Shown here: piece after piece, positions 50,486-58,998 of the stretch
How positions within the stretch are numbered: the first letter of the stretch is position 1
How the letters are laid out: every line of letters begins with the position of its first letter
DNA from: Pyrinomonadaceae bacterium
GTDB lineage: Bacteria > Acidobacteriota > Blastocatellia > Pyrinomonadales > Pyrinomonadaceae
Length of the DNA stretch: 64,000 nucleotides
Direction: 5' to 3'
NCBI GenBank assembly: GCA_030841085.1
Contig: JAVEDP010000024.1
Span: forward strand, 248,001-312,000
Notes under the pieces: generated by a model
What the model was told of the DNA's origin: nothing
Database searches by the model: none
What the model saw: the letters and a program-made list of their open reading frames with translations, nothing else
Translations under genes and position numbers: made by a program

Positions 50486-51988
50486 CTAATTCACGGCGCC
50501 CTCAAGGATTTTCACCGAGCTTACGGCGGGCACTTCGCTGGTTAGGGGTTGATCCGGATCCGCCAGGTTGCGATTTCTCAAGGCTTCGGCTCGGGTATAC
50601 AAGTCACCACCGAAAATCCACTGGGGATACAAGTAACCAAACTTATACCCGGCGTTGTAACAATCAATCAGAAAGTTTTTTAGATGTTTAAGCGTTTCTT
50701 CCTTTTTCATCCATTCGAGAAAACTCTTATTCCGTTCCTTTTCTTCCCACTTGATTCTGAATCGATCGGTCGCCTCGAGCAGTTTCTGTTCCGCACGGGC
50801 GTTCTCTTTTCGCGCCTTATTCATCTCGCTCCAATTGTGAAAGCTACTGAGTGAAAGTGAACCGCAAATACCGCTGATGATTGGGAAGATCAGCGTTAAC
50901 AAGGTATAGGTAAGAAAGATAACCAAGCGGGGTACGCCAGCCACCTCGCTCTGCGTTTGAGAGGTGACCGAGTAACGGAAGTATCCAAGCACCAGAATCG
51001 TCGCAAACAACACCAGCAACACTGCTAGTTTCACACAGAAACGCACCCACCAAAGCCGACTAAATCTAGCCGCCCTTGCTTCTTTCCGTGATTCATTTTC
51101 GTTAATTCCAGATTGGTCCACCGTAGTAATTTCTTGCACCAAGGAGGCATCGCCATTCTCTCTAGTTGCGACTTCAACGTCCCCTAATTCGGCTTCACCG
51201 TAGTCCTCCGGAGATTCTGAAGCCTTCTTGATCAAGTTTTCCAACGGAACGCCAACAAAGTCATCGTAGAAGATTTTGATGTAGATAGTGCAAAAGGCGA
51301 TCCCGGTAGCAAATATCACAACTTCCCAATTAACGGTCAAAACTCTGAGGAAATGAGGGATGAAGCCTTCGGGAGTACCAAAGGCAAACAAATCACTAAT
51401 TGCGCTGAATTTGTCCGACTTGAGGTTGAGACCTCTCTTGGTTAGCTCAAGAGCAAGAGGAATATCAGCAAGTATCAACGCTAATGCAAAGAAGCCATAA
51501 ATACACCCCAGGACTAATGAAAACTGCCGGTGGCTGTACTGATAAGCGCGGTTTAGTTTCTGGTAATAACGGTTCTTTGCCTGGTAGTCGCGCTCGGCGT
51601 TAGTCCTAAGTGTCTCCAGAAGCTTGACATGACTTTCCAAGTTTCTTTGGTTGCTTTGAAACTTCTCTTCGATAAGGTTTTTGGTTATGAGGACGCGCAT
51701 CGCAGCCGTTCCCTCGAGACCGTGCTCGCGTATTCCCCAAAGTCCCGCGACGTAGCCTGATTTCCTAAACGACTCGCCGATAACGAGAAACTCACGCAAG
51801 TAGGTGTTTTCTTCGAGCTTATTGACGGTACTTTTGAAGAAATCAGTAAATGAACCAATCGCGTCGGCAAATTTTTGACGAGCCTGCCCGGCTTCATCTA
51901 GCGGATTATTAACTGGCGAGGGCGGCGCGCCCGCGTTTCTAATCACGTTAATCTTTTCACGAATCCATCGTGATGCGGTTTCAATCAT
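50486..51988 (-). CDS. Polytopic membrane protein with coiled-coil segments (second gene of unknown operon)
   Basis: Not recognised. An N-terminal soluble part of about 165 residues includes a coiled coil (NQRNLESHVKLLETLRTNAE). Two membrane segments follow (VLGCIYGFFALALILADIPL, WEVVIFATGIAFCTIYIKI), then an acidic loop (SPEDYGEAELGDVEV). Another two come next (VRFCVKLAVLLVLFATILVL, LVIFLTYTLLTLIFPIISGI), then a charged helix KENARAEQKLLEATDRF and a Tyr/Trp-rich end. ATG at 51988 overlaps the stop of the first gene by eight bases; a GTG at 51997 is an alternative. Base composition looks AT-richer than the housekeeping genes. No nucleotide-binding motif is seen. Confidence 0.8.
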   Translation of the reverse strand: MIETASRWIREKINVIRNAGAPPSPVNNPLDEAGQARQKFADAIGSFTDFFKSTVNKLEENTYLREFLVIGESFRKSGYVAGLWGIREHGLEGTAAMRVLITKNLIEEKFQSNQRNLESHVKLLETLRTNAERDYQAKNRYYQKLNRAYQYSHRQFSLVLGCIYGFFALALILADIPLALELTKRGLNLKSDKFSAISDLFAFGTPEGFIPHFLRVLTVNWEVVIFATGIAFCTIYIKIFYDDFVGVPLENLIKKASESPEDYGEAELGDVEVATRENGDASLVQEITTVDQSGINENESRKEARAARFSRLWWVRFCVKLAVLLVLFATILVLGYFRYSVTSQTQSEVAGVPRLVIFLTYTLLTLIFPIISGICGSLSLSSFHNWSEMNKARKENARAEQKLLEATDRFRIKWEEKERNKSFLEWMKKEETLKHLKNFLIDCYNAGYKFGYLYPQWIFGGDLYTRAEALRNRNLADPDQPLTSEVPAVSSVKILEGAVN

Positions 51989-54272
51989 GATTACCACCGT
52001 TTGTAGTGTGGCTAAGATGCGGGATTTTTGAACTCTTTAGACCGTGTCTGGTGAACCAGTCGCCCAACTCGAAGCCCTCGACAATCTTCTGGGTGAAAAA
52101 CTTTTGTTTACGCAGCTCAAGATTGATGTCGTAATGCGACTTTCTCTTTCGATTAGTAATAGCCTTGTGATAGTTTCTCGCTCGGATTTCCTGAACCTGT
52201 AGTTCCCGAAGTTTCTTTTCGTAGAACTCGCCTTTTTGTTCAGTCCGAAATTTCATTTCCGTTTCAATCGAGGCAATTCGTTCTCTTACCTCTTTAGCTT
52301 CTGCCTCCAGGGCACCCAATTCCGCTTCAAGTTTGGGAAAACACAATCGAATCTCCTCAGATGCCGTGAAACCGCTCAAGTCATTTTCATGTGGTTGCTC
52401 ATCAGTTTGCCTTGCCGCTCCACCAAACCGACTTACAAGACGTCTCCCTTTGAGCCACTTGTTAAGTTTCATTAAAAAGGAATCGTGCTCATCAATCTTT
52501 ATCAGAGGTGTATCGATTGCTTTGCGTGTCACCCTGGTGCGCGCCAACATCAAGTTCATAATCTCGTCTCTGATCAATATGAACCGACGATTAAAGTGGG
52601 CATTTTCTACCTGCGTCAAGTAGATTTGCAGCGGTCGGGAAATTCGAATCAACTTCGTCTGAATAATGTCGCAGGTCTGTTCAAGTTCTCGCCGAGACGC
52701 ATCCAAACCCTGGAGACGTAAACCAAAACCTAGAAGCAGAGCCGTCAACAGGCAGGCGCCCGCAAAGAACATCAATGAGACGATTGACAGCGTATTGCTT
52801 GCTGATTTGAACGGATGCTGAAACCCAAACAAGGTAATCAACACAATCGCTATAAATGTCAGAATAACGACAAAGAGTTCAAGGTTTAGCCTGACCCAGG
52901 AGCCTCCGGCGTTACTGGTCAAGGCGTCTGTTTGACTTTCAGCCCTTTGTTCAACTCTTTTTTCAAGTACCATCGTGAGGTAAACGTATGACACCCCGCC
53001 ACACCCCAATGCGATTAAGAAACCCATTCCATATCCAGCCATCGAGGCGTCCAAACTTTTGATGTTGCCCATGTCGGTTCCCAGGGAAACAAGCAGGAAG
53101 GCAATTGTCAGGAACAACAGGTAGGGAATGGCTTTAATCCAAAAACCAAAGAAAGTCTTTTCTCGCACTGCCGCCCGGACGGGAAACTCGTTATTCAAGT
53201 TGATTTCTATGGCGAAGTTATTCATGGAGAGGTCGCCTTCGCCGGAATCTTTGCTCTTCAGCGCCTCCGCTTGAGAATCCGTTTGCAGCAACCGTTTATA
53301 GGCCGCGTGGCAGATCCAGGAAACCGCAAAAATTAGCGCCAGCAAAACGAGAAAGATTGCCAACAAGACGCCTGCATACATTAGTCTTGCGCTAAATGCT
53401 GGCGGACTTCCCTCTGGCGATTGGCCAATGAATCCTGTGCTGAAAGCAAAGAGTCCTTGAACTACGAACGAAAGGATTCCGCCTGACGCAAAATAGTTGG
53501 TTTCGGCAAATGATGCGAAAAATGCGCCAGCGACAGTTGCAGCGACAAAACCCGCGTTATAGAGAAAGCTGGAACTCAAAAAATGAAAGCCTGACACGTT
53601 AAGCAGTCTTAACTTGGACAGTACGTCTCGATGTTCACGGTGGTACTGTTCAAATAAGGCAAGCAGGAAAATCTTCTTCTTTTCTAACGCCTCCTTTTGT
53701 TTTTCAAAGATTTCCTCATTAAGTGACATTCTTGTTCTTACGACAGTCTCGAGCTCTGCATTGAGACGGTTGAGCTCGTCCAGAAGAGCTTCCTGCCTAT
53801 CTTTAATGAGGGTTTCTTTTTTAGCACCAATATCGACGACTGCATTCCTTATTTCTCCGCGCAGCGCTTCGAGACGTGCTTTTAGTAGAGGCAAATCATT
53901 CTTGAGCAGTTGAACCTCTTCCTCATAACGCTTCAAACTAGCCTTGATCTCTTCTCTTTTGTTTTCTGCTTCTTCCTTCCGAATGGTGAACCGAGCGACA
54001 TCCTCATCGAGTTCGATGGTCAAGTCTCCTACTCTCTTTTCAACTGACTTGACTAATCTTCCTATCGCCTGTCGGAATTCGTCTTCGGAGGATTTGTTGA
54101 ACGCAGAATAAAAACCTACTCGTTTGTAAAACTCGGCGTCGACCCGAGTTTTCTCGGTGGTCGCTTCCTTTTCGGTAGCGTCGGAAATTTTCCAGGGGTA
54201 GAAGTCGGATTCGAGATTTTGTTCTTCCCCGACTACGGCATGATTACCGTTGTGAGATGTTTGCGGGTCCAT
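51981..54272 (-). CDS. Large polytopic membrane protein with N- and C-terminal coiled coils (first gene of unknown operon)
   Basis: Not recognised. Residues 60-215 are a long coiled coil (EEAENKREEIKASLKRYEEE, QEALLDELNRLNAELETVVR). About seven hydrophobic segments follow between residues 235 and 535 (SFVVQGLFAFSTGFIG, YAGVLLAIFLVLLALIFAVS, AIPYLLFLTIAFLLVSLG, GYGMGFLIALGCGGVSYVYL, LFVVILTFIAIVLITLFGF, FFAGACLLTALLLGFGL). A second coiled coil (KLEAELGALEAEAKEVRERI) and a basic tail end the protein. No enzyme motif is visible. The ATG at 54272 has only a weak ribosome site. It heads the three-gene operon. Shape suggests a membrane scaffold or force-sensing assembly, but that is inference. Confidence 0.8.
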   Translation of the reverse strand: MDPQTSHNGNHAVVGEEQNLESDFYPWKISDATEKEATTEKTRVDAEFYKRVGFYSAFNKSSEDEFRQAIGRLVKSVEKRVGDLTIELDEDVARFTIRKEEAENKREEIKASLKRYEEEVQLLKNDLPLLKARLEALRGEIRNAVVDIGAKKETLIKDRQEALLDELNRLNAELETVVRTRMSLNEEIFEKQKEALEKKKIFLLALFEQYHREHRDVLSKLRLLNVSGFHFLSSSFLYNAGFVAATVAGAFFASFAETNYFASGGILSFVVQGLFAFSTGFIGQSPEGSPPAFSARLMYAGVLLAIFLVLLALIFAVSWICHAAYKRLLQTDSQAEALKSKDSGEGDLSMNNFAIEINLNNEFPVRAAVREKTFFGFWIKAIPYLLFLTIAFLLVSLGTDMGNIKSLDASMAGYGMGFLIALGCGGVSYVYLTMVLEKRVEQRAESQTDALTSNAGGSWVRLNLELFVVILTFIAIVLITLFGFQHPFKSASNTLSIVSLMFFAGACLLTALLLGFGLRLQGLDASRRELEQTCDIIQTKLIRISRPLQIYLTQVENAHFNRRFILIRDEIMNLMLARTRVTRKAIDTPLIKIDEHDSFLMKLNKWLKGRRLVSRFGGAARQTDEQPHENDLSGFTASEEIRLCFPKLEAELGALEAEAKEVRERIASIETEMKFRTEQKGEFYEKKLRELQVQEIRARNYHKAITNRKRKSHYDINLELRKQKFFTQKIVEGFELGDWFTRHGLKSSKIPHLSHTTNGGNHD

Positions 54273-54635
54273 AAGCGGCTTAGACCTTTGTAAGGGGCAT
54301 TCAGGAGCCTGAGACTGTGCTCTTGAAGGCTAATAACGATTGTTTCGGGTTCCCTCAACTGTCAAAACAGCCTTGGGAAAGAACCCAACCACCAATCTCA
54401 GAGATAATCCAAAACTGGATGCGAGGATACGGGCAAAATACCCTGGGCAACCAAGGCTGAGTATTAGGGGGGACGGAATCTAGCACCATGAAAAACCGCT
54501 GTCAAGAAAAAACCTCAGGTTTTTTGGTACATCATCTCGATCGGCTCGGCCGTGGGCGAACGTGTCGTACTGACTTTCCGATTTTGAACGATTTATTGGG
54601 CGATATCAGTAAAACATCAAACGATTAATCATGTT
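54273..54635. other. Intergenic stretch upstream of the three-gene operon
   Basis: No gene is recognised. It contains AAAAAACCTCAGGTTTTTT (54507-54525), a small palindrome, and presumably the operon promoter. It lacks the long inverted repeats common in other gaps. Confidence 0.45.
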
Positions 54636-55082
54636 TTAATGCGAGGATAGTTGTTGGAACAGAATCGACCAATCTTCGCCGTCGATTACAGTCGGCTGAA
54701 ACGCGAATTGGCCTTGAGTCCGAATTACGTTATTCCACTGGCTTCCTGAGTTTCTCACAACCGGAAGATTTGCAATGTCTGTTTTCTCCATTTGTTTTTC
54801 AGGAGAACCCAAAGGATAAATATCGAACGGGAGTTTCCATTCTTCGGGCCAGATATTTCTGACTATGACGCCTTCATCGGGAGTTGAAGCAACAATGAAG
54901 GGAGTCGTGAGCGATTGCGTCTCGACGCAATACAAAATACCTAGAGATCCAATACGCAACGCTTTAGCTTTTGTGATAATACCCGGGTTAGCGGCTTGAT
55001 CTTGTGAGACAGCCCACTTTCGTGCACCGATACCGGCCCAAATGTTAGTCAGGGTCTTTGAGCTGAAAACAAAGAGTTCCAT
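54636..55082 (-). CDS. Small soluble protein, possible EVE/PUA-like fold
   Basis: No firm family. The order of short motifs (KTLTNIWAGIGARKWAVS, LRIGSLGILYCVE, TPFIVASTP, NIWPEEWKLPFDIYPLG) resembles EVE/PUA-like domains, which bind modified nucleotides in RNA or DNA and often sit near restriction or defence genes. 148 residues with no signal or membrane segment. The ATG at 55082 has AAGGGAG eight bases upstream; a longer frame from 55121 is less likely. It is on the same strand as the three-gene operon, 363 bases upstream of it, probably a separate unit. Confidence 0.65.
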   Translation of the reverse strand: MELFVFSSKTLTNIWAGIGARKWAVSQDQAANPGIITKAKALRIGSLGILYCVETQSLTTPFIVASTPDEGVIVRNIWPEEWKLPFDIYPLGSPEKQMEKTDIANLPVVRNSGSQWNNVIRTQGQFAFQPTVIDGEDWSILFQQLSSH

Positions 55083-55293
55083 TAGATATCTCCCTTGAAG
55101 GATCGGCGCATCGCCCAACATCCTAAGTATTTATCAACTGCTCAATAATACCCCCAAACGCGGTATTGAACATTATCCGCGGGCCACCAAATCAGGACCA
55201 TACATTTACCCACAACCCAATTCTCGGAATGAGTCAGGCCAAAGATCGTTGAAAATAAAGCAACCAGCGTGCTCCGCCGGCTATTCGTCGCTT

Positions 55294-55471
55294 CGCCCCA
55301 GAGGGGCGAGATGTTTATAGCCTGGCGGTCCTTTCGGTACTCCGAAGCTCCGTTAGGAGCGCAATCGCTTTGCCGCCTCAGTGAAGTTTCTGTTCAGGGG
55401 TTTCGCTCCTAACGGAGCGAGATCTTTTGGGGGGTGTGCTCGTAGCTATAAACATCTCGCTCCTCTGGAGC
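55294..55471. repeat. Nested inverted repeats (CGCTCCTAACGGAGCGAG type)
   Basis: Outer pair: CGCCCCAGAGGGGCGAGATG, then TTTATAG at 55294-55320, with CTATAAACATCTCGCTCCTC (55445 on). Inner pair: GCTCCGTTAGGAGCG at about 55347 with CGCTCCTAACGGAGC at 55405. Other short matches flank them up to about 55505. They fill the roughly 580-base gap 55083-55662 before the STAS gene; nothing else is recognised there. Confidence 0.8.
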
Positions 55472-55662
55472 GAAAACAAAACGTCTGGGCTTCTCTGGAA
55501 CGAAACTAATTCAATTGCGATCAACGCCGATGCTCCAGGCTGAGTTTTCAGCAAACGCCGAAAAAGCGGCCCATAGCGAAAACGAAAACGCAGTGATTCA
55601 AGGAAATTGCAACTGGCACTCAGCGTGCAACGTTCAAGCGTGGCACTTGAGAGCAAACGAAC

Positions 55663-55929
55663 GTGACCTTAAGAATCGAAAAAGATTCGGATGGACAGAC
55701 GACGACGCTACGGCTGATTGGCCGCATGCGGCGGGAGCATATAGAAGAATTGAAAGCGCAAATAAAGGCCGGAGGGGCGAGCGTCATACTCGACTTGAAC
55801 GAAGTAAGCCTGGTCGACCTGGATGTCATTCGCTTCCTGGCAGCATGTCAAACCGAAGGCATCTCCCTCGTTCATTGTTCCCGTTATATCAACAACTGGA
55901 TCACCAAAGAGCGGTTCAGAGGTCAATAA
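55663..55929 (+). CDS. STAS domain protein (anti-sigma factor antagonist-like)
   Basis: An 88-residue single-domain protein: TLRIEKDSDGQTTTLRLIGR, REHIEELKAQIKAGGASVIL, DLNEVSLVDLDVIRFLAACQ give the STAS fold. In SpoIIAA-type antagonists a Ser follows the Asp of this last strand; here the sequence is LVDLDV, so the phosphorylated Ser is absent and normal partner switching is unlikely. Start GTG at 55663. No anti-sigma kinase or phosphatase gene is adjacent. It may be a constitutive binder or a regulator of a distant partner. Confidence 0.72.
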   Translation: MTLRIEKDSDGQTTTLRLIGRMRREHIEELKAQIKAGGASVILDLNEVSLVDLDVIRFLAACQTEGISLVHCSRYINNWITKERFRGQ

Positions 55930-55950
55930 AGTTCGCGGAGCATCAACCCA

Positions 55951-56081
55951 GGCTGCGGAAAGTAAATTTGGAGTGCGGCGGCAAGCGTAGCGCGAGCCGC
56001 TTTGGATTCGCTGACCGACAAAAATGTTAAGAAATCCAAAGCGCCGCCGTTGTCGGCGCACTCCAAATTTCTTCCGCAGCC
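55951..56081. repeat. Long inverted repeat (GGAGTGCGGCGGCAAGCG type)
   Basis: GGCTGCGGAAAGTAAATTTG, then GAGTGCGGCGGC at the left, pairs with GCGCACTCCAAATTTCTTCC, then GCAGCC at the right, ending at 56081. An inner pair GCTTTGGATT / AATCCAAAGC lies near 55999 and 56034. It lies between the STAS gene and the SDR fragment. Confidence 0.83.
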
Positions 56082-56162
56082 CTGTCGCGTGACGCGGTCG
56101 AATTTAGCGCGTAAACTCCCCACAAACGGAATTTCGCCCTCAAAACTTATGGGAGTTTACAA

Positions 56163-56432
56163 GTGCACAACAACCACCCAAACGCGGAACCAACTGAATT
56201 CAAAGGCAGGCGAATTCTGGTTACGGGTGGCACCAAAGGCATTGGCGAGGCCATCGTTAACCGCTTGGTTCGCGGTGGTGGAGACGTAATCGCTACCGCC
56301 CGATCTGTTTCGCCGGGAACTTCCGCTGATCGTTTTGTTCAGGCAGATATCAGTACTCCAGAAGGAATAGAGACAGTTGTAAGAGCCGTCACAGATCGTT
56401 TCAAGGGTCTCGACAAGCTCCGAGTGAGGTGA
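56163..56432 (+). pseudogene. Truncated short-chain dehydrogenase (N-terminal fragment)
   Basis: Starts with GTG and reads RRILVTGGTKGIGEAIVNRL, DVIATARSVSPG, FVQADISTPEGIETVV, the first 80 or so residues of an SDR including the NAD(P) glycine motif. It then ends after DRFKGLDKLRVR, where the family expects ILVNNAG. The Ser, Tyr and Lys of the active site are missing, and no continuation is found in other frames before the next gene at 56524. Most likely a deletion remnant of an SDR of about 250 residues. Confidence 0.75.
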
Positions 56433-56523
56433 TTCCGCAACTCGTCGCGTTCATCAACAAGTCGCAGTAGGCTCGACTGCCTGAACGACACGCTAGAGGC
56501 CATCGTTGAAGCGACAGGACAAA

Positions 56524-58212
56524 ATGTCGAATCTGCCAGACGCTGAGGATGCCTTATCGCCACCGCCGGGAACTACCCCCAGCGAAATGTTTCCCGTCCT
56601 AACCTCCGCCCAACAAGCTCGCGTGCTCGCACACGGCCAACGTCGCACCGTGGAACAGGGTGAGATCGTTGTCGAGCTTAATGAGCATGTAACCAAAGTC
56701 TTCGTTGTAGTTAACGGGCAACTGCACATCCTGCAGGTCTCGAACAATCAGGAGCAAATCGTCGCCATCTGCAATCCGGGCATGTTTACCGGCGAACTAA
56801 ACGTGCTCTCGGGCCGTCGTGGACTGGTGCGCATACGCGCCGCGGAAAAATCAGAACTCATTGAGATAGAGCGCGAGGCATTGCAGGGCTTGGTCGAGAC
56901 CGACAGCGAACTCAGCGATATCTTTCTACGAGCTTTCATCCTGCGTCGTCTCGAATTAATTGCGCGCGAAGTTGGTGACATCGTTTTGATTGGCTCCAGT
57001 CATTCGCTTGACACCTTTCGCATCAAGGAGTTTCTGACTCGCAATTACCAACCGTATTCCTACATCGATCTCGAGCGTGATGCCGAGGTTCAGGAAATGC
57101 TCGATCGCTTTTCTCTGTCGATTGATGACCTGCCCGTTCTGATCTGTCGGGGCACCGCAGTACTGCGCAATCCAACCAATGAGGAAATTACCGAATGTCT
57201 CGGGCTCAACGAAGGCATCGAGCAAACCCACGTACGCGACCTGATCATCGTTGGCGCCGGGCCCGCCGGTTTGGCGGCAGCAGTGTACGGCGCATCCGAG
57301 GGACTCGATGTTCTGGTGGTTGAGTCCAACTCACCCGGAGGACAAGCAGGTGCAAGTTCAAAGATTGAAAACTATTTGGGTTTCCCAACCGGAATAACAG
57401 GCAAAGAGCTGGCCGGAAATGCATACGCGCAGGCACAGAAGTTCGGTGCGCAAATATTGATTGCCAAAGAAGCTCACGGTTTAGCTTGTGACCGGCGGCC
57501 TTATGCGTTGAAGTTTGATGATGGCGAGAAAGTGACGGCTCGAACCGTTGTTATTGCCACCGGCGCAATGTATCGAAGACTTTCGTTGGAGAATTTGTCC
57601 CGGTTTGAAGGGGCGGGCGTCTATTACGGCGCAACACACCTCGAGTCGCAGTTGTGCAGTGGAGAAGAAGTCGTTGTCGTTGGTGGAGGAAATTCCGCTG
57701 GACAAGCAGCTGTATTTCTCTCCCAAACCGCGCGTCGTGTTTATGTCCTTGTTCGCTCAAACGGTTTAGCTAAGAGCATGTCGCGCTATCTAATCCGGCG
57801 AATCGAAGAAAGCCCGAATATAGAATTGCGCATAGACACTGAAGTGATTGCATTGAGTGGAAACGATCATCTTGAGGCGATCGAGTGGCGCAACAACAAG
57901 AGTGGTAAGGTTGAGAAGCATAAGATCGGTGCACTATTTTCGATGATTGGCGCCGTGCCAAATTCCGCTTGGGTTGAAGATTGTGTGGCGCGCGATGGCG
58001 CGGGCTTCATTAAGACCGGTTCCGATCTTTCCAAGGAAGATTTGGAGCGTGCTAAATGGCCGCTCGCTCGCGCTCCTTATTTACTTGAAACCAGTCTGCC
58101 AGGTGTTTTCGCCGTCGGAGACGTTCGCGGCGGAAACGTTAAGCGCGTCGCGTCAGCTGTGGGCGAAGGATCGATTGCCGTCGCTTTCGTGCATCGAGTG
58201 CTCGCCGAATAA
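56524..58212 (+). CDS. Cyclic-nucleotide-binding domain / thioredoxin-like / thioredoxin-reductase-like flavoprotein
   Basis: Three parts. Residues 20-140 are a cNMP-binding beta-roll (EQGEIVVELNEHVTKVFVVV, GMFTGELNVLSGRR). About 150-235 is a thioredoxin/glutaredoxin-like domain without a CxxC (LIGSSHSLDTFRIKEFLTRN). From 240 the flavoprotein core has LIIVGAGPAGLAAAVYGASE (FAD), IENYLGFPTGITGKELA, VVVVGGGNSAGQAAVFLS (NADPH) and GVFAVGDVRGGNVKRVA (FAD end). At the place of the redox CATC motif the sequence is YYGATHLESQLC, so the cysteine pair of real thioredoxin reductases is absent. ATG at 56524 has AGGA five bases upstream. Confidence 0.9.
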   Translation: MSNLPDAEDALSPPPGTTPSEMFPVLTSAQQARVLAHGQRRTVEQGEIVVELNEHVTKVFVVVNGQLHILQVSNNQEQIVAICNPGMFTGELNVLSGRRGLVRIRAAEKSELIEIEREALQGLVETDSELSDIFLRAFILRRLELIAREVGDIVLIGSSHSLDTFRIKEFLTRNYQPYSYIDLERDAEVQEMLDRFSLSIDDLPVLICRGTAVLRNPTNEEITECLGLNEGIEQTHVRDLIIVGAGPAGLAAAVYGASEGLDVLVVESNSPGGQAGASSKIENYLGFPTGITGKELAGNAYAQAQKFGAQILIAKEAHGLACDRRPYALKFDDGEKVTARTVVIATGAMYRRLSLENLSRFEGAGVYYGATHLESQLCSGEEVVVVGGGNSAGQAAVFLSQTARRVYVLVRSNGLAKSMSRYLIRRIEESPNIELRIDTEVIALSGNDHLEAIEWRNNKSGKVEKHKIGALFSMIGAVPNSAWVEDCVARDGAGFIKTGSDLSKEDLERAKWPLARAPYLLETSLPGVFAVGDVRGGNVKRVASAVGEGSIAVAFVHRVLAE

Positions 58213-58284
58213 TTGAAACTTTGATTAGTTTTGCGTTTACCTTCCTTTGGGTTCTTCATCTCGAAGATCAGGTACAAATCACGC

Positions 58285-58935
58285 TCATGAGGCTCGAGTC
58301 ATTCGCACGATCTCGAGAAATTGTCGCGCCCGCTCGGTAATTAGGTCGGTGTTGCCGTCGCGTAAAGCTTGGGAGTCTACAAGATCGCCGCCCACGCCAA
58401 GCGCCATGGCTCCGGCCTTGATAAAGTCGGCTGCCGTCTTCAGAGAAACTCCACCCGTAGGAATTAATTCAATCTGTGGCAGCGGAGCTCTTAAGGCTCT
58501 TAGGTAGTTGGCGCCGCCGACTGCGCCGGCGGGAAAAACTTTTACCGCGTCAGCTCCGGCTTTCCATGCACGCACTACTTCAGTCGGTGTCAGCGCTCCG
58601 GGGAAAATCGCCACGTCCTGTGCGCGGCAGAAGCTGATCGTTTCTTCGTTGAGCGCCGGGCTGACAATAAATTTCGCCCCGGCGTGGATGCAGGCTTGCG
58701 CCGTTTCCGGATCGAGAACGGTGCCTGCTCCGATCAATGTTTCGGCGCCGTACTCGCTCACCAACGTCCGGATTACTTCAATGGCGCCGGGAACGGTCAT
58801 AGTTACTTCGAGAACATCGAGGCCCCCAGCCTTCAGGGCTGCCACCGCGCGTAGCGCCTGGTCAGACGACTCGGCGCGCACTACCGGTATTAAGCCCGTG
58901 TCGCGAATGCGTTTTAAGACTTCGGATTTATTCAT
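58285..58935 (-). CDS. eda: 2-Keto-3-deoxy-6-phosphogluconate (KDPG) aldolase
   Basis: Cleaves KDPG to pyruvate and glyceraldehyde 3-phosphate, the last step of this uronate pathway. LIPVVRAESSDQALRAVAAL, GLDVLEVTMTVPGAIEVI (catalytic Glu), LIGAGTVLDPETAQACIHAG, FIVSPALNEETI, and ADAVKVFPAGAVGGANYL with the Schiff-base Lys are all present; IPTGGVSLKTAADFI binds phosphate. A longer frame from 58947 begins in a repeat, so the ATG at 58935 (MNKSEVLKRI) is used. Upstream on the same strand is kdgK, separated by a REP-like palindrome. Confidence 0.94.
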   Translation of the reverse strand: MNKSEVLKRIRDTGLIPVVRAESSDQALRAVAALKAGGLDVLEVTMTVPGAIEVIRTLVSEYGAETLIGAGTVLDPETAQACIHAGAKFIVSPALNEETISFCRAQDVAIFPGALTPTEVVRAWKAGADAVKVFPAGAVGGANYLRALRAPLPQIELIPTGGVSLKTAADFIKAGAMALGVGGDLVDSQALRDGNTDLITERARQFLEIVRMTRAS

Positions 58936-58940
58936 AAGGC

Positions 58941-58995
58941 GTGGCATAGACTTCAGTCTGTGGCTGCGAACGACACACAGACTAAAGTCTGTGCT
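58941..58995. repeat. REP-like palindrome, GTGGCATAGACT family (copy 4)
   Basis: GTGGCATAGACTTCAGTCTG at 58941 pairs with CACAGACTAAAGTCTGTGCT at about 58975. It fills the gap between kdgK and eda within the operon. Confidence 0.82.
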
Positions 58996-58998
58996 ACT

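Noticed and set aside
49533-55121. Integrase-bearing genomic island at tRNA-Leu
   Set aside because: No integrase gene and no second copy of the tRNA 3' end were seen in the window, so the island idea is kept only as a possibility.
55515-56030. A 171-residue plus-strand frame
   Set aside because: It runs through repeat sequence and over the STAS gene in another frame, with no domain.
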